Positions 32,951 through 41,578 of a stretch of DNA of 64,000 nt are shown in pieces. Made by a program: the position numbers and the translations under genes. Numbering within the stretch: the stretch's first letter is position 1; the number at the start of each line of letters is the position of its first letter. Under the pieces are notes generated by a model that was not told where the DNA came from, ran no database searches, and saw only the letters and a program-made list of their open reading frames with translations. This stretch comes from Flavobacterium sp. N1994 (GTDB lineage Bacteria > Bacteroidota > Bacteroidia > Flavobacteriales > Flavobacteriaceae), in the NCBI RefSeq assembly GCF_025947145.1, contig NZ_CP109999.1, positions 1,736,001-1,800,000 of the forward strand, in the 5' to 3' direction.

Positions 32951-34579
32951 ATGCCAAAAGGTTTTTTTCATGTCCCAAAAGCGGCCAATGAACCCGTAAA
33001 ATCATACGCTCCCAATTCTCCAGAAAAAGCTGCCGTTCTGGCCGCATACCAAAAAATGTGGAAAGAAACAATTGATGTTCCTAACTACATTGGCAACGAA
33101 GAAATTCGAACCGGAAACACTCGAAATATGACAGCGCCACATGATCATCAACATGTTGTTGGACAATACCATTTGGCAGAAAAAATCCATATCGAAAAGG
33201 CCATTGCCTCAGCTCTTGAAGCAAGAAAAAAATGGGCCAATATGGCTTGGGAACAACGTGCGGCTATCTTTTTAAAAGCAGCCGAATTAATTGCTGGACC
33301 TTATCGTGCCAAAATCAATGCTGCCACTATGATTGCCCAATCGAAAACTGTTTTTCAGGCAGAGATTGATGCGTCTTGTGAGCTAATTGACTTCTTGCGT
33401 TACAACGTAGAATTCATGACTCAAATTTATAACGACCAACCTAAGTCAGTTTCCGATGTTTGGAACCGAGTAGAATACCGTCCGTTAGAAGGTTTTGTTT
33501 ATGCAATAACACCGTTTAACTTTACTGCTATCGCCGCTAATTTACCTGCAAGTGCTGCATTAATGGGAAATGTGGTTGTATGGAAACCAAGTGATAGCCA
33601 GGTTTTTTCTGCAAAAATAATAATTGATGTTTTCAAAGAAGCGGGAGTTCCTGATGGTGTTATCAACGTAGTTTTTGGAGACCCTGTTATGATTACGGAT
33701 ACTGTATTAGCTAGCCCTGATTTTGCTGGAGTTCATTACACTGGCTCCACATTTGTGTTCAAAGAAATCTGGAAGAAAATCGGAACCAATATTCATACCT
33801 ATAAAACCTATCCAAGAATCGTTGGAGAAACGGGTGGAAAAGATTTCGTTTTGGCACATCCAAGTGCTAATGTAAAACAAGTCGTTACTGGAATCACTCG
33901 TGGTGGTTTTGAATTCCAAGGGCAAAAATGTTCAGCGGCTTCAAGAGCATATATTCCTCAGAGTTTATGGCCAGCTGTAAAAGAGCAATTAATTACTGAT
34001 GTAAAATCTATGAAAATGGGATCGCCAGAAGATTTTGGCAATTTTATTACAGCGGTAATACACGAAGGTTCTTTTGATAAATTAGCTAAGTATATTGACC
34101 AAGCTAAAAAAGATGCCGATGCTGAAATTATTGTGGGTGGAAACTATGATAAATCAAAAGGATATTTCATTGAGCCTACTATTATTGTAACCACTAATCC
34201 CAAATACACTACAATGGAGACCGAACTTTTCGGACCTGTAGTAACCCTTTATGTTTATGAAGATGCTAAATGGAAAGAAACCTTAGCCCTAGTTGATGGA
34301 ACTTCAGAATACGCTTTAACAGGAGCGATATTTAGTCAAGATCGCTATGCTATTGAAGAAGCTACTTTGGCTTTGCAAAACAGTGCTGGGAATTTTTACA
34401 TCAATGACAAACCAACTGGAGCTGTAGTTGGAATGCAACCATTCGGAGGAGCAAGAGCTTCTGGAACAAATGATAAAGCGGGTTCTATGCAAAATTTATT
34501 GCGTTGGGTTTCTCCAAGAACCATCAAAGAAACTATGGTTACTCCTGAAGATTACCGTTATCCTTTTTTAGGAGAATAA
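32951..34579 (+). CDS. pruA: L-glutamate gamma-semialdehyde dehydrogenase
   Basis: Oxidises glutamate semialdehyde (from proline or ornithine) to glutamate with NAD. This is an aldehyde dehydrogenase of the long PutA-C type (542 residues). The general base Glu lies in GETGGKDFVLA near residue 296 and the catalytic Cys in FEFQGQKCSAASRAY near residue 327. The N-terminus PKGFFHVPKAANEPV is typical of the Bacteroidota enzyme. No proline dehydrogenase gene is next to it. Confidence 0.94.
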   Translation: MPKGFFHVPKAANEPVKSYAPNSPEKAAVLAAYQKMWKETIDVPNYIGNEEIRTGNTRNMTAPHDHQHVVGQYHLAEKIHIEKAIASALEARKKWANMAWEQRAAIFLKAAELIAGPYRAKINAATMIAQSKTVFQAEIDASCELIDFLRYNVEFMTQIYNDQPKSVSDVWNRVEYRPLEGFVYAITPFNFTAIAANLPASAALMGNVVVWKPSDSQVFSAKIIIDVFKEAGVPDGVINVVFGDPVMITDTVLASPDFAGVHYTGSTFVFKEIWKKIGTNIHTYKTYPRIVGETGGKDFVLAHPSANVKQVVTGITRGGFEFQGQKCSAASRAYIPQSLWPAVKEQLITDVKSMKMGSPEDFGNFITAVIHEGSFDKLAKYIDQAKKDADAEIIVGGNYDKSKGYFIEPTIIVTTNPKYTTMETELFGPVVTLYVYEDAKWKETLALVDGTSEYALTGAIFSQDRYAIEEATLALQNSAGNFYINDKPTGAVVGMQPFGGARASGTNDKAGSMQNLLRWVSPRTIKETMVTPEDYRYPFLGE

Positions 34580-34694
34580 AATTACAGTAGTATTCCATTT
34601 GCTATATTTTTAAAAAGTTCAAGTTTTCGCTTGGACTTTTTTTATACATTTGAAATTAATTATTGGATTGTCAACTTCATAAAAAAAATAAACT

Positions 34695-35714
34695 ATGAAA
34701 ATAAAATTACTTTCATTATTATCCCTAGTTTCTATGATTGGTTTTGCCCAACATCAGGTCAATTCATTTTATGGAACAAATGGTTTTGTAAGCACTGCGG
34801 TGACTACTGCCACTGCATTAACTCAAGGCTCGGGTGGTATTGATCAGAACTGGTCGTTTTCAGGCTTCGTTCCTCTTGGCTCCTCAACATACACCTATGT
34901 TGCTCCTACAACTACAGAATCTACCACTTATCCAGGTAGCACTAATGTAATTGTTACCACTTCAGCTACAGCTACTGGAAAGATGTTTACAAAAGCTGCT
35001 GGGACAACTATTTCGATAACTGGTTTAGATTCTTCAGGATTGAATATCAATTTTAATGGCGGTTCCAATGGAAGTGGTAATGCTACACTAGGAGCTTTCC
35101 CGATGGTGTATCCGTTTACTAATACAGACAACAACGTTAGTGGAAATTACGTCTACGGCACTAATTCGGGAACATTTTCAGGAACATTAGTTACATCTGT
35201 TGATGGTTATGGCGTTTTGAACTTACCTGATTATGGTTATACTGGTAATGTAACCCGATTAAAAACAGTACTTTCAGTTACTTTATACTTAAGTATTTTT
35301 CCAGTAGGAACAGCTTCTCAGACTACTTATGCTTATTATGAAACTAACGATTCGACAAACAATTTTAAATTTAGAAGTCTCAACACTGTTGTGGTATCCT
35401 CAGCAGCTGGTATCAACCAAAATGATACAACCTATGAAATAGGTACTATGCCAGTTTTGGGAAATACTTATAATACACTTCAATCGGTTTGGATTCAAAA
35501 CCCTGTACAAAACACTATTGAAATAAACTCAGGAAATCCTATAGAGAATGCCAACATAAGTATTACCGATATGTTAGGCAAAACAATCTATCAAAGCAAA
35601 AACGAAACGATTAACGGAACATTAGATATTCCAATTTCATTAACTAAAGGGATATATCTCATCACTATAGGAAATGAAAACGGAAGTATAACGAAGAAAA
35701 TTATTAAGAGTTAA
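34695..35714 (+). CDS. Secreted protein with T9SS type A sorting domain
   Basis: A 339-residue secreted protein. A signal peptide ends near IGFAQ (residue 18). A Ser/Thr/Gly-rich beta region of unknown function follows. The last about 75 residues are a type A T9SS C-terminal domain: VWIQNPVQNTIEI, NANISITDMLGKTIYQ and KGIYLITIGNENGS, ending in KKIIKS. It should be exported by the Sec and type IX systems and anchored or released at the surface. A -7 element TACATTTG lies at 34645-34652 and a terminator follows. Confidence 0.88.
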   Translation: MKIKLLSLLSLVSMIGFAQHQVNSFYGTNGFVSTAVTTATALTQGSGGIDQNWSFSGFVPLGSSTYTYVAPTTTESTTYPGSTNVIVTTSATATGKMFTKAAGTTISITGLDSSGLNINFNGGSNGSGNATLGAFPMVYPFTNTDNNVSGNYVYGTNSGTFSGTLVTSVDGYGVLNLPDYGYTGNVTRLKTVLSVTLYLSIFPVGTASQTTYAYYETNDSTNNFKFRSLNTVVVSSAAGINQNDTTYEIGTMPVLGNTYNTLQSVWIQNPVQNTIEINSGNPIENANISITDMLGKTIYQSKNETINGTLDIPISLTKGIYLITIGNENGSITKKIIKS

Positions 35715-35718
35715 CACT

Positions 35719-35749
35719 AAAAAAGTCCCTAGCAGTAGGGACTTTTTTT
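35719..35749. terminator. Bidirectional terminator between the T9SS client and rsmG
   Basis: Perfect stem AAAAGTCCCTA (35721-35731) / TAGGGACTTTT (35736-35746) with a GCAG loop and T runs on both strands. Confidence 0.9.
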
Positions 35750-36377
35750 AAGCTTTAAACTTTAATGGTAAGTGCACTACCTTTTTGGTTTCAAAGAATT
35801 CATCCGAGAAGAAATCGGCTATATTATATTCCTTGGCATAGGGAAACGATTTTAATTCTTCTGTTAAATCACCGCCTTTTAAATATAGAATTCCATTTTT
35901 CAAAGTGTGTTTGTTTTGCTTTTTAATTTTGTCTTTTATCCAAGAAACAAAATCGGGCATATTCGTTACGGCGCGGCTTACAATAAAATCATAATCCCCT
36001 TTAACTTCCAAAGCTCTAATTTGTTCTGCTTTTACATTTTTTAATTCTAATGCTTCGGCAACAGCTTTTACCACATTTATTTTTTTTAGAATAACATCTA
36101 TCAAATAGAAACGAGTTTCGGGAAAAAGTATCGCTAAGGGAATTCCTGGAAATCCACCACCTGTTCCTACATCAAGAATATAGGTTCCAGGTTCAAAAGC
36201 TTGGATTTTGGCTATAGCCAAAGAATGCAAAACGTGTTTGGTATATAATTCATCAATGTCTTTACGAGAAATCACATTAATTTTGGCATTCCAATCTTGG
36301 TACAACGCTTCTAACTTTTGAAACTGCAAGAGTTGATTTTCAGTAAGATTAGGAAATTGTTTGATAATTTCTTCCAT
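35748..36377 (-). CDS. rsmG: 16S rRNA (guanine-527-N7)-methyltransferase RsmG
   Basis: RsmG (GidB) methylates N7 of G527 in 16S rRNA; its loss gives low-level streptomycin resistance in several bacteria. The SAM loop is ILDVGTGGGFPGIPLAI near residue 68, followed by NVISRKD earlier and VSRAVTNMPDFV later. The ATG at 36377 (MEEIIKQF) is chosen over an upstream in-frame start because it matches the family. 209 residues. Confidence 0.95.
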   Translation of the reverse strand: MEEIIKQFPNLTENQLLQFQKLEALYQDWNAKINVISRKDIDELYTKHVLHSLAIAKIQAFEPGTYILDVGTGGGFPGIPLAILFPETRFYLIDVILKKINVVKAVAEALELKNVKAEQIRALEVKGDYDFIVSRAVTNMPDFVSWIKDKIKKQNKHTLKNGILYLKGGDLTEELKSFPYAKEYNIADFFSDEFFETKKVVHLPLKFKA

Positions 36378-36455
36378 AACTTGATTTTTCAACAAAAATA
36401 GTGCTTTTGGTTAATAATTATGATTTGTTTATAATCTTTAAAATATTATAATAAT

Positions 36456-36463
36456 TATCTTTG
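36456..36463 (+). promoter_or_regulatory. Putative -7 element of the desaturase gene
   Basis: TATCTTTG, 22 bases before the ATG at 36486. Confidence 0.45.
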
Positions 36464-36485
36464 GGGAAAATTTGATTAATACTAA

Positions 36486-37580
36486 ATGGAGACCACAACC
36501 CCAATATTTTCTAAGAACGACAATTTGAAATTCTTTAGAACCTTAAACTCAAGAGTTAATAATTATTTTAAGGAAAACAATTTAAACAGAACTGGAAATT
36601 GGAAATTACACTTGAAAACAGTTGTAATGTTTACCATTTTCTTAACCCCATACTTCATTTTGCTTGCTTTAGACATGCCTTTTTGGGTTTATCTTTTGCT
36701 TAATGTTGTTATTGGTATCGGAATGGCAGGCGTTGGAATGAACGTTATGCACGATGGAAATCACGGTGCTTATTCTACTAAATCATGGGTCAACAAATTC
36801 ATGGGAGGTAGCATTTATATCTTGGCCGGAAATGTCTATAACTGGCAAGTGCAACACAACGTTTTGCATCATACTTATACTAATATTTTAGGTCACGATG
36901 AAGATTTAGAAGCGGGAAGAATTATGCGTTTTACCAAAGAAGCCAAATGGTATCGCTTTCACAAATTCCAACAATATTATTCTGTTTTCTTGTATGGCTT
37001 GTTAACTTTCAACTGGGCAATTACTACCGATTTCCTTCAAATGAAACGTTATTTGAAACGAAATTTATCTTATGGTGAATTCAAAAAACCTGTAGTTCGT
37101 TGGACGACATTGATCATTACTAAAATTATTTATTTCTCTATTTGGTTAGTAATTCCGATGGTTTTAGGCATCACTTGGTGGAAAGTAATTTTAGGGTTTT
37201 TGGTTATGCATTACACTGCTGGAGTTATCCTGAGTGTAGTGTTCCAATTAGCTCACGTAGTGGAAGAAACAGAAAATCCAATTCCAGACGATAATGGCGA
37301 AATTGAAAATACTTGGGCCATTCACCAACTATTCACAACTGCTAACTTTGCTCCAAAAAACTGGTTGGTAAACTACTATACTGGCGGTTTAAACCACCAA
37401 GTTGAGCATCATTTGTTTCCAAACATCAGTCACATTCACTATGATAAAATCGCCGAAATTGTGAAACAAACGGCTGCCGAATGTGAATTACCTTACTACG
37501 AATTCAAAACTACAAGAGCTGCTATCATTTCACATTTCAGACATTTAAGGGAACTGGGAAGACAACCGCAATTAACCTAA
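36486..37580 (+). CDS. Membrane fatty acid desaturase
   Basis: A 364-residue di-iron membrane desaturase. Three His boxes are present: HDGNH near residue 95, HNVLHH near residue 127 and NHQVEHH near residue 300. About four membrane segments form two hairpins. The C-terminal box QVEHH (Gln, not His, first) is that of front-end or acyl-lipid desaturases. It introduces double bases in membrane acyl chains and may help cold adaptation. Regiospecificity is not readable. A terminator follows. Confidence 0.9.
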   Translation: METTTPIFSKNDNLKFFRTLNSRVNNYFKENNLNRTGNWKLHLKTVVMFTIFLTPYFILLALDMPFWVYLLLNVVIGIGMAGVGMNVMHDGNHGAYSTKSWVNKFMGGSIYILAGNVYNWQVQHNVLHHTYTNILGHDEDLEAGRIMRFTKEAKWYRFHKFQQYYSVFLYGLLTFNWAITTDFLQMKRYLKRNLSYGEFKKPVVRWTTLIITKIIYFSIWLVIPMVLGITWWKVILGFLVMHYTAGVILSVVFQLAHVVEETENPIPDDNGEIENTWAIHQLFTTANFAPKNWLVNYYTGGLNHQVEHHLFPNISHIHYDKIAEIVKQTAAECELPYYEFKTTRAAIISHFRHLRELGRQPQLT

Positions 37581-37591
37581 TTTTTAGAAAC

Positions 37592-37620
37592 AGACGCCTT
37601 ACTTGGCGTCTCTTTTATTT
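37592..37620 (+). terminator. Terminator of the desaturase gene
   Basis: Stem AGACGCC / GGCGTCT (37592-37598 and 37605-37611) with a TTACTT loop and a T-rich tail. Confidence 0.8.
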
Positions 37621-37640
37621 ACCATAAATCACACAACCTA

Positions 37641-38825
37641 ATGAGCATCTTATCAGACAGAATTAATAACTTATCTACCTCACAAACACTGGCTATGGCT
37701 GCCTTAGCTAGAGAATTAAAAGCCCAAGGAAAAGACATCATCAGTTTAAGTTTAGGGGAACCCGATTTCAATACGCCTGACTTCATCAAAGAAGCCGCTA
37801 AAAAAGCTATCGATGAAAACTATAGCACATACACTCCTGTAGACGGTTATGTAGAATTGAAAGAGGCCGTTTGTAGAAAATTCAAACGCGATAATAATTT
37901 AGACTATAAACCTGCTAACATAGTAGTATCTACAGGTGCTAAACAATCTTTATACAATATTGCTCAAGTAATGTTGAATGATGGTGATGAAGTCATTTTA
38001 CCTGCACCGTATTGGGTTTCTTATTTTGAAATCATCAAATTATCAGGCGGAGTTCCAGTTGAAGTTCCGACTTCTGTTGAAACCGATTTTAAAATGACAG
38101 CCGAACAATTGGAAAAAGCGATTACGCCAAAAACCAAAATGATGTGGTTCAGTTCACCATGCAATCCAAGCGGTTCGGTATATAATCGTGAGGAGTTGAC
38201 AGCTATTGGGAAAGTATTAGAAAAATATCCTAACATTTATATCGTTTCTGACGAAATCTACGAACATATTAACTTCTCTGGAACCTTCTGCAGTATTGGT
38301 TCAATTCCAGGATTGTTTGAAAGAACGATTACTGTGAATGGTGTTGCTAAAGCATTTGCCATGACGGGTTGGAGAATTGGGTATATCGGCGCCCCTGAAT
38401 TTATTGCTAAAGCTTGTACTAAAATGCAAGGTCAAGTAACCTCGGGTGCGAATTCTATTGCACAAAGAGCTACGATTACCGCTGTGGATGCTGATCCAAA
38501 AGTCTTGAATGAAATGGTAACTGCTTTTAAAAACCGTAGAGATTTAGTGGTGGCTTTAGCCAAAGAAATTCCAGGTTTTAAAATCAATGTTCCTGAAGGT
38601 GCGTTCTATCTTTTCCCTGATGTTGCTTCTTATTTCGGAAAAACATTGCGCGGAAAATTGATTAACAATGCCGATGATTTCTCGATGTATTTATTATCTG
38701 AAGCTAATGTGGCAACGGTTACTGGAGACGCTTTTGGAAATCCAAATTGCATCCGTCTTTCCTATGCTACTAGCGAAGCATTATTAACCGAAGCTTTCAA
38801 AAGAATCAAAGAAGCTTTAGCCTAA
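37641..38825 (+). CDS. Class I/II pyridoxal-phosphate aminotransferase (aspartate-type)
   Basis: A 394-residue fold-type I aminotransferase. SLGEPDFNTPDFIKEAA near residue 40, FSSPCNPSGSVY near residue 172, SDEIYEHI near residue 205 and the PLP Lys in NGVAKAFAMTGWRIGY near residue 235 match the aspartate/prephenate aminotransferase group (Ib). It probably transfers the amino group between aspartate and 2-oxoglutarate. The next gene starts 11 bases later, so cotranscription is possible. Confidence 0.92.
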   Translation: MSILSDRINNLSTSQTLAMAALARELKAQGKDIISLSLGEPDFNTPDFIKEAAKKAIDENYSTYTPVDGYVELKEAVCRKFKRDNNLDYKPANIVVSTGAKQSLYNIAQVMLNDGDEVILPAPYWVSYFEIIKLSGGVPVEVPTSVETDFKMTAEQLEKAITPKTKMMWFSSPCNPSGSVYNREELTAIGKVLEKYPNIYIVSDEIYEHINFSGTFCSIGSIPGLFERTITVNGVAKAFAMTGWRIGYIGAPEFIAKACTKMQGQVTSGANSIAQRATITAVDADPKVLNEMVTAFKNRRDLVVALAKEIPGFKINVPEGAFYLFPDVASYFGKTLRGKLINNADDFSMYLLSEANVATVTGDAFGNPNCIRLSYATSEALLTEAFKRIKEALA

Positions 38826-38836
38826 ATTATATTGTT

Positions 38837-39151
38837 ATGAAAAAAATAGTTTCAATTCTTGTTCTTTTCTTTTGCATTAGTCTTACTGCACAAGAAAAAC
38901 CTAAAACACAAATTGTAGAAGCCGCTTGTGGTCAATGCCAATTTGGGATGAAAAGCAAAGGCGGTTGTGATTTAGCGGTTCGAATTGATGGAAAATCGTA
39001 TTTCGTAGACGGAACCGACATCAACAAACACGGAGATGCACACGCTACTGATGGATTTTGTTCTGCTATAAGAAAAGCGGAAGTCGTTGGTGAAGTAAAA
39101 AATGATCGTTTCGTGGTCAGTTCCTTTAAATTGCTTCCTGCAAAAGAGTAA
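38837..39151 (+). CDS. DUF6370 exported Cys-rich protein
   Basis: A 104-residue exported protein with a signal peptide ending near LTAQE. The mature part has AACGQCQFGMKSKGGCDLAV with CxxC and a third Cys, and a fourth Cys in DGFCSAIR, plus His residues (NKHGDAHATDG). This layout suits metal binding or a redox role, but the DUF6370 family has no known function. It is 3 bases upstream of the Crp/Fnr gene and so is probably coupled to the redox cluster. Confidence 0.78.
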   Translation: MKKIVSILVLFFCISLTAQEKPKTQIVEAACGQCQFGMKSKGGCDLAVRIDGKSYFVDGTDINKHGDAHATDGFCSAIRKAEVVGEVKNDRFVVSSFKLLPAKE

Positions 39152-39154
39152 TCC

Positions 39155-39730
39155 ATGGCTCAAATCTTGGATAACATTTCAAAAATTCTAACGCTTACTC
39201 CAGAAGAGCAAGCGTTTTTTTTGTCTAAAATCGAAACTAAACACTATAAAGCTAAAACTATCATTCTTAACGCTGGAGAAGTTTGCAAACATTCCTATTT
39301 TGTGAATTCAGGATTGCTAAGAAGCTTTACCATCAATGACAATATTATCGAGCATGTATTGAGTTTCGCCTGTGAGGGTTGGTGGATTGGAGATATGTAT
39401 AGCTTGCTTTCGCAAAAACCAGGCAATCTTTTTATTGAAGTGTTAGAAGATGCAGAAGTAGTATTGTTATCCAAAGAAAATCAGGAAATACTATATCTCG
39501 AAATCCCAAAACTGGAAAGGTTCTTCAGAATTCTTACCGAAAACTCTTTGGTAGCAAATCAAGAGCGCCTGATGGATAACTTGAGTTTAACAGCAGAAGA
39601 AAGGTTTGAGAAATTTTGTTCCAAATACCCCTCCTTAATTCAAAAAGTTCCTCAAAAACAAATTGCGTCTTATATTGGAGTTACTCCTGAGTTCTTTAGC
39701 AAGATGAAAGCAAGGATGTTGAAAAAATGA
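39155..39730 (+). CDS. Crp/Fnr-family transcriptional regulator
   Basis: A 191-residue regulator with an N-terminal cyclic-nucleotide-binding-like beta-roll (residues about 25-125; KTIILNAGEVCKHSYFVNSG) and a short C-terminal helix-turn-helix (KQIASYIGVTPEFFSKMKAR, about 168-187). It has no N-terminal Cys cluster, so it is not an Fnr-type Fe-S sensor; the ligand is unknown. It precedes a five-gene redox cluster and a candidate dyad operator lies just after it, so it probably controls those genes. Confidence 0.88.
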   Translation: MAQILDNISKILTLTPEEQAFFLSKIETKHYKAKTIILNAGEVCKHSYFVNSGLLRSFTINDNIIEHVLSFACEGWWIGDMYSLLSQKPGNLFIEVLEDAEVVLLSKENQEILYLEIPKLERFFRILTENSLVANQERLMDNLSLTAEERFEKFCSKYPSLIQKVPQKQIASYIGVTPEFFSKMKARMLKK

Positions 39731-39766
39731 TTTCTTAATCTACATTAAGTGCACTCCGCTTCCTTG

Positions 39767-39784
39767 TGATGTAAATTTGTATCA
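39767..39784 (+). promoter_or_regulatory. Candidate Crp/Fnr operator overlapping a -7 element
   Basis: TGATGTAAATTTGTATCA is an 18-bp dyad with TGAT and ATCA arms (14 of 18 positions symmetric) and contains TAAATTTG (39772-39779), a -7 match. It lies between the Crp/Fnr gene and the pirin operon. Crp/Fnr proteins favour TGA-N-TCA dyads, so control by the neighbouring regulator is inferred. The leader to the pirin ATG would be about 110 bases. Confidence 0.45.
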
Positions 39785-39893
39785 TAATAATTAATACATT
39801 TATACATCATGACATCGCCACTACAATTCTAATAATTAAAGAAGATAGTAATAGCGATTGCATTTGACATTTAAAAAACAATATTAAAGACAA

Positions 39894-40610
39894 ATGAAAA
39901 ATACAGTTTTACACAAAGCCAATACTAGAGGACATGCCGACCATGGTTGGTTAAATGCTCATCATACTTTTAGTTTCGCAAGCTACTATGACCCTAACCG
40001 AGTGCAGTTTGGTGTTCTTAGAGTCTTAAATGATGATATTGTTGCGCCTGGAATGGGATTTGGTACACATCCTCACGATAATATGGAAATCATTACGATT
40101 CCATTAGAAGGTGATTTGGCGCACAAAGACAGCATGGGGAATACAGAGGTGATTAAATTTGGCGACGTTCAAGTAATGAGTGCCGGAACTGGAATTCAAC
40201 ACTCTGAATTCAATCCAAATCAAGATAAAAGAACCAATTTGTTGCAGATTTGGGTGTTCCCAAAATTCAGAAACGTTGAACCTCGTTACCAACAAATCAC
40301 CCTAGACACTACTGATAGACATAATAAATTTCAACAAGTGTTATCACCTAATGCAGAGGATGGAGGTGTTTGGATTCATCAAGATGCTTGGTTTCATATG
40401 GCGAATTTAGATAAAGGGATAAGTGTTGAATACAATCGTAACAAAGAAGGTAACGGCTTGTATGTGTTTGTAATCAAAGGAAGCGTTACAGTAGATGGTC
40501 AAGTATTAGAACACCGCGATGGTATAGGAATCACCGATTTTGATAAAGTATCTTTTGAAGCAACATCAGATGCTGAAGTATTGTTAATGGAAGTTCCAAT
40601 GATTCAATAA
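39894..40610 (+). CDS. Pirin family protein
   Basis: A 238-residue bicupin. The metal-binding N-terminal cupin shows THPHDNMEIITIPLEG (two His and one Glu, near residues 58-73) and GTGIQHSEFN (His near residue 103). Bacterial pirins can act as quercetinase-like dioxygenases or as metal-bound redox sensors. It opens a close-spaced plus-strand run with GNAT, OsmC, Fe-S and FMN-reductase genes, pointing to oxidative or electrophile stress. Confidence 0.92.
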   Translation: MKNTVLHKANTRGHADHGWLNAHHTFSFASYYDPNRVQFGVLRVLNDDIVAPGMGFGTHPHDNMEIITIPLEGDLAHKDSMGNTEVIKFGDVQVMSAGTGIQHSEFNPNQDKRTNLLQIWVFPKFRNVEPRYQQITLDTTDRHNKFQQVLSPNAEDGGVWIHQDAWFHMANLDKGISVEYNRNKEGNGLYVFVIKGSVTVDGQVLEHRDGIGITDFDKVSFEATSDAEVLLMEVPMIQ

Positions 40611-40621
40611 ATAAAAAAGTA

Positions 40622-40873
40622 ATGAGTGAAGTTCAATTAAAAATCAATGATAAAAATGGTGTGTTTTACATTGATGTAGACGGAAAACACGAAGCCATGA
40701 TGACTTTTGTATTTGCAGGTGAAGATAAAATCATCATCGACCATACTGAAGTAAATCCTGGCAACGAAGGGAAAGGGTTTGGCAAAAAAATGGTTACTAA
40801 AGCTGTTGAATGGGCTCGTGAAAAAGGCATCAAAATTATTCCGCTTTGTCCGTTTGCTAAAAGTGTTTTTTGA
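40622..40873 (+). pseudogene. Small GNAT acetyltransferase (YjdJ-type), frameshifted at the C-terminus
   Basis: An 83-residue GNAT_like protein with the acetyl-CoA loop NEGKGFGKKM near residues 49-58 and the motif IKIIPLCPFAKSVF at the end. Family members go on for about 10 residues after this motif. Removing one T from the T6 run at 40866-40871 restores them: DKVPEFRDVL and a TAA stop at 40902-40904. The frame is therefore probably broken by one base in a homopolymer, by mutation, slippage or sequencing error. The core domain is intact, so the protein may still fold. It is the second gene of the pirin unit. Confidence 0.75.
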
Positions 40874-40938
40874 CAAAGTTCCCGAATTTAGAGACGTTTT
40901 GTAATCGCCCCGAAATAGCCTCAATTTAAAAAATAAGT

Positions 40939-41346
40939 ATGGCAAATCTTTTAGAAAATAACGTAGAAGGAAAAATTGGTACACAGAAATATTTGTGTAC
41001 CATTTCTTGGCGTAATGGTACCTTATTGATGGATGAACCCGAGAGTGTGGGTGGAGAAAATATTGGGCCCGACCCGTTTTCAACATTCCTAGCTTCACTA
41101 GCAGGTTGTACTTTATCTACTTTACGAATGTACATTGATCGAAAAGGATGGGACATTCCTGAAATCAATATTTCTTTAAATTTAGCTCAGAGCTTGAATC
41201 CTGACTTGGAAACTAGTATTTCAAGAAACATTACTTTCCCAACCAACATTAGTGACGAGCAAAAAGAACGTTTGCTTTTAATAGCTGAGAAATGTCCGAT
41301 TTCAAAAATTCTGAAAAATAAAATAACGATTAACACCACTATATAA
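40939..41346 (+). CDS. OsmC family protein
   Basis: A 135-residue OsmC/Ohr-fold protein. DPFSTFLASLAGCTLSTLRMY carries the first redox Cys (near residue 54) and EKCPISKIL the second (near residue 117), as in peroxiredoxin-like OsmC proteins that reduce organic peroxides. Placed third in the pirin-GNAT-OsmC-FeS-reductase run; 2 bases before the next ORF. Confidence 0.9.
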   Translation: MANLLENNVEGKIGTQKYLCTISWRNGTLLMDEPESVGGENIGPDPFSTFLASLAGCTLSTLRMYIDRKGWDIPEINISLNLAQSLNPDLETSISRNITFPTNISDEQKERLLLIAEKCPISKILKNKITINTTI

Positions 41347-41347
41347 C

Positions 41348-41578
41348 ATGGATGCTAAAGACCTCATCAAAGAATACAGCAATGGAGAAGTAACCATTGT
41401 ATGGAAAAATGCACTATGCAAACACGCCGCCGAATGTGTAAAAAACAACCCCGATGTGTTTAAACCTAAAGAAAAACCATGGATTCATGCAGAAAATTCG
41501 ACAACAGATAAAATTATCGAAACTGTCAAAAAGTGCCCATCAGGAGCCTTAACCTATTATCTAAATAAAGATAAATAA
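41348..41578 (+). CDS. Divergent mono-cluster 4Fe-4S protein (YjdI-like)
   Basis: A 76-residue protein of the Fer4_19 family. The visible Cys are Cys24 and Cys30 in CKHAAEC and Cys63 in KKCPSGAL, with His26 and His47 nearby. This matches E. coli YjdI, which sits beside YjdJ (a GNAT), the same pairing as here. It probably carries electrons for an adjacent enzyme. 2 bases after OsmC and adjacent to the FMN reductase (next ATG directly follows the stop). Confidence 0.87.
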   Translation: MDAKDLIKEYSNGEVTIVWKNALCKHAAECVKNNPDVFKPKEKPWIHAENSTTDKIIETVKKCPSGALTYYLNKDK

